Shown: positions 60,855 through 64,000 of the stretch, one piece after another
How positions within the stretch are numbered: the stretch's first letter is position 1
How the letters are laid out: every line of letters starts with the position of its first letter
Assembly (NCBI GenBank): GCA_036971615.1
Contig: JAYKKR010000045.1
Span: 1 to 64,000 of the forward strand
Length of the DNA stretch: 64,000 bases
Direction of reading: 5' to 3'
Origin: Amyloporia xantha
Taxonomy: Eukaryota > Basidiomycota > Agaricomycetes > Polyporales > Adustoporiaceae
The notes under the pieces: generated by a model
The model's input: the letters and a program-made list of their open reading frames with translations, nothing else
The model's database searches: none
Told to the model about the DNA's origin: nothing
Made by a program: the position numbers and the translations under genes

Positions 60855-63761
60855 TCAAAGTCCTGGCGCTTTTAACGCTTTGGGATGATCCATGTGGAAT
60901 TGCTCTAACTCCGTTCGTGCATTCTGCAAATTGCGCATTGGCTCCCAAGTATCGTCTGATGGAGAATATCCTTTCCATCGTATGAGATAGTGGACCTTCC
61001 CACGGATTTTCTTGGATTCGAGGATGGTTTCTACTTCAAATTCTTCGTGATCATCAACAATATCCGGTGGAGGTCGGACGAAGTTAGGACCGTGTTCTGG
61101 AGTTTCAAGATAGCGCGCAAGAAGCTGCGCATGGAAGACCGGATGGATCCTCCAGGTCGGAGGTAAGACAAGCCGATAGACTAATGGGGAAAGAACCTCG
61201 GCAACTTCGAAAGGGCCATAGCGACGAGGGGCTAATTTTGCTGATGGATGGGTGGTATGGATATTCTTGCCATCAAGCCAGACCTTGTCGCCCTTCTCGA
61301 AAGGAAGGAAGTTCTGTTGGAAGGTTCTGTCGGCCATTACCTGAGAAGCTAGCTTATGACTGGCCGAGATTTCTGCGCGAAGTTTCTCCAGCTTCTCGAG
61401 CCTATTCTGATTGGAAGGTGCGAGGCTCGGAGTGACCGCAGGTACATGGGAACGGGGAGAATAGCCCATCAGAGCTTCGAAAGGAGAACAATGGATGGCG
61501 CTATGATACCGGTGATTGTGTGCAAATTCAGCAATAGGGAGGAGTTCAGCCCAATCTTCTCCTCGATGATTGCAAAAGATTTGAAGGTAGAGTTCTAATT
61601 CTTGGTTAAGACGTTCAGTTCCTCCATCAGTCTGAGGATGATAAGCAGTAGAAAGTGCTTGTTGAACTTTGAGCGCTTTGAGAAGTTCAGAAAACATCTT
61701 TGATGCGAACTGTGTGCCTCTATCCGAGATCAGTTTCTGGGGAAGTCCATAGTGTCAGAATACTTGATCTCGATACAAGCTAGCGGTTTCTTCGGCTGTG
61801 CAGGTCTTCTTGCAGGGAATGAATACCGCAGCTTTGGTTCCATCATGATCAGAAACGACAAGGCACGAGTCAAATCCTTTTGATTCGGGAAGATCCATGA
61901 TGAAGTCCATGGATACAACTTGAAATGGTTCGGAGTACTTCTGATCAATGGGCTGGGCCGGGATCTTCGGAGGATTAGTCACTGGCTTCGACATCTGGCA
62001 GACTGCACATCCAGTGACGTAGTTTCTGACAAATACACTGATGCCAGGCCACCAGTAATGCCGTTGGAGCAATTCCAGTGTTTTCCATCGGCCCGGGTGA
62101 CCTGCAGTAGCTGAGTCATGGAAAGCACTCACAATTTCGCGACGTAGTGTGGGGTCTTTGGGAACATAGACGCGACCCTTGTAGGTCAAAAGGTCGTCTT
62201 TGATTTCCCAGTCAGCTAGGTCACGAATAGGCTTTGGACTGTGTCCAGAGAGTAAGGTCTTCAGAGCGGATTTGGCTTCGGGATCTCTGCTATTGCAGGA
62301 CAGAATCTTTGATCGAAGCTCTGGGTCGTAGGTGAATTCGAAAGTGGTAGCACGAATGAATAAATCGTCAGGTAACAAAATAAGACATTCGTCAGAGGGT
62401 TCCCCCCCAGTAGGGTCGTGGTCTACACGCGTAGACAGTGCATCTGACTTGCCCATCCTAGAGCCGGGGACGTGATGCAGGGTAAATTCAAACATGGACA
62501 GGAAAAGACTCCATCGTGCTTGGCGTGGAGTGAGCCGTTGAGGCTCTCGGAAGTAGGTCAAGTTCTGGTGGTCAGTGAGGATCTCAAAGGGTCGTTCCGC
62601 ACCCTCAAGATAATGTTTCCAGGCGCGCAGGGCACGGACAATAGCGAGGAGCTCACGGTCGTAGATCTCATAGTTGCGCTCGGCAGGGTTTAGTGACTGG
62701 GAGAGATAAGAGCAAGGATGCCAGAGACTGTCAGAGTGCTGCTGTGACAGGACACCACCGGTCGCAAACTGGGAAGCATCAGTTTCGACACGGTAAGGCA
62801 GCATGCGATCAGGTAAACGCAGCAGAGGAGCATTCATGAAGAGGTCCTTCAAGTCCAAGAAGGCTCGGTGATGAGATTCGGTCCACACAAATGGCTGCGT
62901 TTTCTGTGTGAGATCGAACAACGGACGCGCAATGGTGGAGTAGTCTCGAATGAAGCGTCGGTAGAAATTAGCAAACCCTAAAAAGGATTGGACTTGCTTC
63001 ACTGTTGCTGGTGTGGGCCAATCAGCGATACCAGCAAGTTTGACCGGGTCCATCTTCACAAAGCCATTACCGAGGATGAGGCCGAGGAATTCGATCTGTT
63101 GGACATTGAAAATACACTTGTCAGGTTTCAGAAAAAGATCGCTGTCAATGAGTCGTTGCAGGATGCGACAGGTGCGCTCATGATGAGTAGCTAAGTCCGG
63201 GGAAAACCACAAGAAGTCATCCATGCAAATGAGAAGCCAGCCTTCTTTGATCATGTCGTCAAAGGTAGTGTTCATCATGGCTTGGAAGGAGGCTGGGGAG
63301 TTGCAAAGCCCGAAGAACATCACAGTGGGTTCAAAAAGGCCACGGTTGGTAATGAAAGCGGCTTTCCATTTGTCTCCCTTCCTGATGCGCATGTTATTGA
63401 AGCCTTTGCGGACATCCGCTTTGGGAAAGAAAGCAGCATCGCGGATTTTGTCAATCAGATCAGAGACAAGGGGCAAAGGGTATCGATTCTTCACAGTCCA
63501 TTCGTTGATATAACGATAATCCTGGCAAGGACAAAGATCGCCGGATTTTTTGTCAACAAAGAAGAAAGGGGAGGCTTGTGGAGATTTGGAAGGTCGGATA
63601 TACCCGGACGTGAGGTTATCAGCAAGGAACTTATCGAGTTCAACCTGCTGTTTCGGTGATAAGGGGTAGACCTTCCCCCGTCGGGGTACGAAGCCTTCTT
63701 TAAGATCAATGGTGTGGTCATACTCCTTATGACTAGGAAGATGTTCGGAGGACTTTGTCAA
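60855..63761 (-). pseudogene. Ty3/gypsy Pol: RT, RNase H, integrase, chromodomain, with one in-frame stop
   Basis: The frame opens at the start of the RT domain (LPSHKEYDHTIDL). RT has KADVRKGFNNMRI and the active-site motif CMDDFLWFS, where most relatives have Tyr before Met-Asp-Asp. RNase H has ETDASQFATGG and YDRELLAIVRALRAWK. The integrase has the His/Cys zinc motif (FHDSATAGHPG..CAVCQ), the catalytic D in SMDFIMDLP, D in SDRGTQFAS, and E in GTERLNQELEL. A TGA at 61755-61757 interrupts it, where relatives have Arg (VF-R-HYGLP type). The GPY/F module (YGPFEVAEVLSPLVYRL) and a C-terminal chromodomain (YLIRWKGYSPSDDTWEP) follow. Protease is absent. The copy is almost intact but probably dead. 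Confidence 0.92.
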
Positions 63762-63764
63762 ATG

Positions 63765-63817
63765 GCTAAGGCGCAGCTAACAGCTAAGGCGCAGCTAACA
63801 GCTAAGGCGCAGCACTA
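63765..63817. repeat. 18-bp tandem repeat upstream of pol
   Basis: Three copies of gctaaggcgcagctaaca (the last truncated). It abuts the first codons of the RT frame and contains stop codons in that frame. It may mark the point where the 5' part of pol was lost. Confidence 0.75.
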
Positions 63818-63842
63818 AGGGACTGAGAGAGCCACAAGTGGG

Positions 63843-63981
63843 CTAGAGTCCAAAGTAAGCAACTGGTATATTAAGGATGTAAGGGATACAACATACCTAG
63901 AGTCCAAAGTAAGCAACTGGTGGGGACCAGGCTGAGGACTCTAGGGCCTATATATATGATAGAGAACAATAGAGATAGAGA
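63843..63981. repeat. Short direct repeats at the window end
   Basis: A 25-bp word starting ctagagtccaaagtaagcaa occurs at 63843 and 63897. gatagagaacaat occurs twice at about 63957-63986. It may belong to another LTR or to the 5' leader; the element's remainder lies outside the window. Confidence 0.5.
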
Positions 63982-64000
63982 ACAATATAGGGTGGCACAA

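Larger units (their letters stand above)
58563..63764 (-). mobile_element. Ty3/gypsy chromodomain retrotransposon, 5'-incomplete, with three extra 3' ORFs
   Basis: In transcription order on the minus strand: reverse transcriptase, RNase H, integrase and chromodomain (63761-60855), membrane ORF (60845-60669), membrane ORF (60596-60306), CCHC ORF (60152-59193), polypurine tract and LTR. Gag and protease in the usual 5' place are not visible; the pol reading frame opens just inside the RT domain, next to short tandem repeats. The element retains many CpG sites, so it is younger than the DNA it sits in. Confidence 0.85.

Overview
This window comes from the nuclear genome of a filamentous fungus, most likely a basidiomycete of the Agaricomycetes type. 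The evidence is densely packed genes, many introns of about 50-60 nt with GT-AG ends, fungal-only families (Rax2, OM14, Hap2, fungal complex I 17.8-kDa-like subunit, Zn2Cys6 factor) and a chromodomain Ty3/gypsy element. There are no bacterial operons, CRISPR arrays or recognisable rRNA/tRNA genes.

Positions 1-49400 are a gene-rich arm. In order they hold: the 3' part of CDC6 (+), a gamma-tubulin complex protein (-), DBF4 (+), a small secreted protein of unknown function (-), a transcription factor with two zinc clusters (+), S-adenosylmethionine decarboxylase (-), a mitochondrial DUF1279 protein (+), a small RPEL-repeat protein (-), a complex I subunit (+), an intradiol dioxygenase (-), Rax2 with an SH3 tail (+), the 60S biogenesis factor Rei1 (-), CLASP (+), mitochondrial ribosomal bL34 (-), a CLIP-170-like protein (+), a proline-racemase-family dehydratase (+), a duplicated OM14-like protein (+), alanyl-tRNA synthetase (+), ribosomal uS13 (+), a nuclear-looking unknown (+), HAP2/NF-YA (-) and a THO1/SARNP protein (+). 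Replication control (CDC6, DBF4), microtubule control (GCP, CLASP, CLIP), polarity (Rax2) and mitochondrial function recur, and several pairs are divergent and share short promoters.

Positions 49400-64000 are a transposon-rich block. A stretch of about 1.3 kb has no CpG at all. Next comes a CpG-rich chimera of broken host-gene pieces (PAS-domain, MO25 and histidine acid phosphatase fragments, with an intron retained), then more CpG-poor decayed DNA. A large foldback structure follows, with two inverted arms of about 1.2 kb and a 22-bp tandem repeat. A Ty3/gypsy chromovirus-type retrotransposon sits in this repeat on the minus strand. Its 3' LTR, polypurine tract, RT-RNaseH-integrase-chromodomain pol and three extra ORFs between pol and the LTR (two small membrane proteins and a CCHC zinc-knuckle protein) are visible. 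Its 5' part is missing or lies outside the window.

Several conserved genes (CDC6, GCP, REI1) show single-base reading-frame breaks. These may be base-level assembly errors or true decay, and I could not tell which. All splice sites were read by eye from GT/AG signals and protein continuity.
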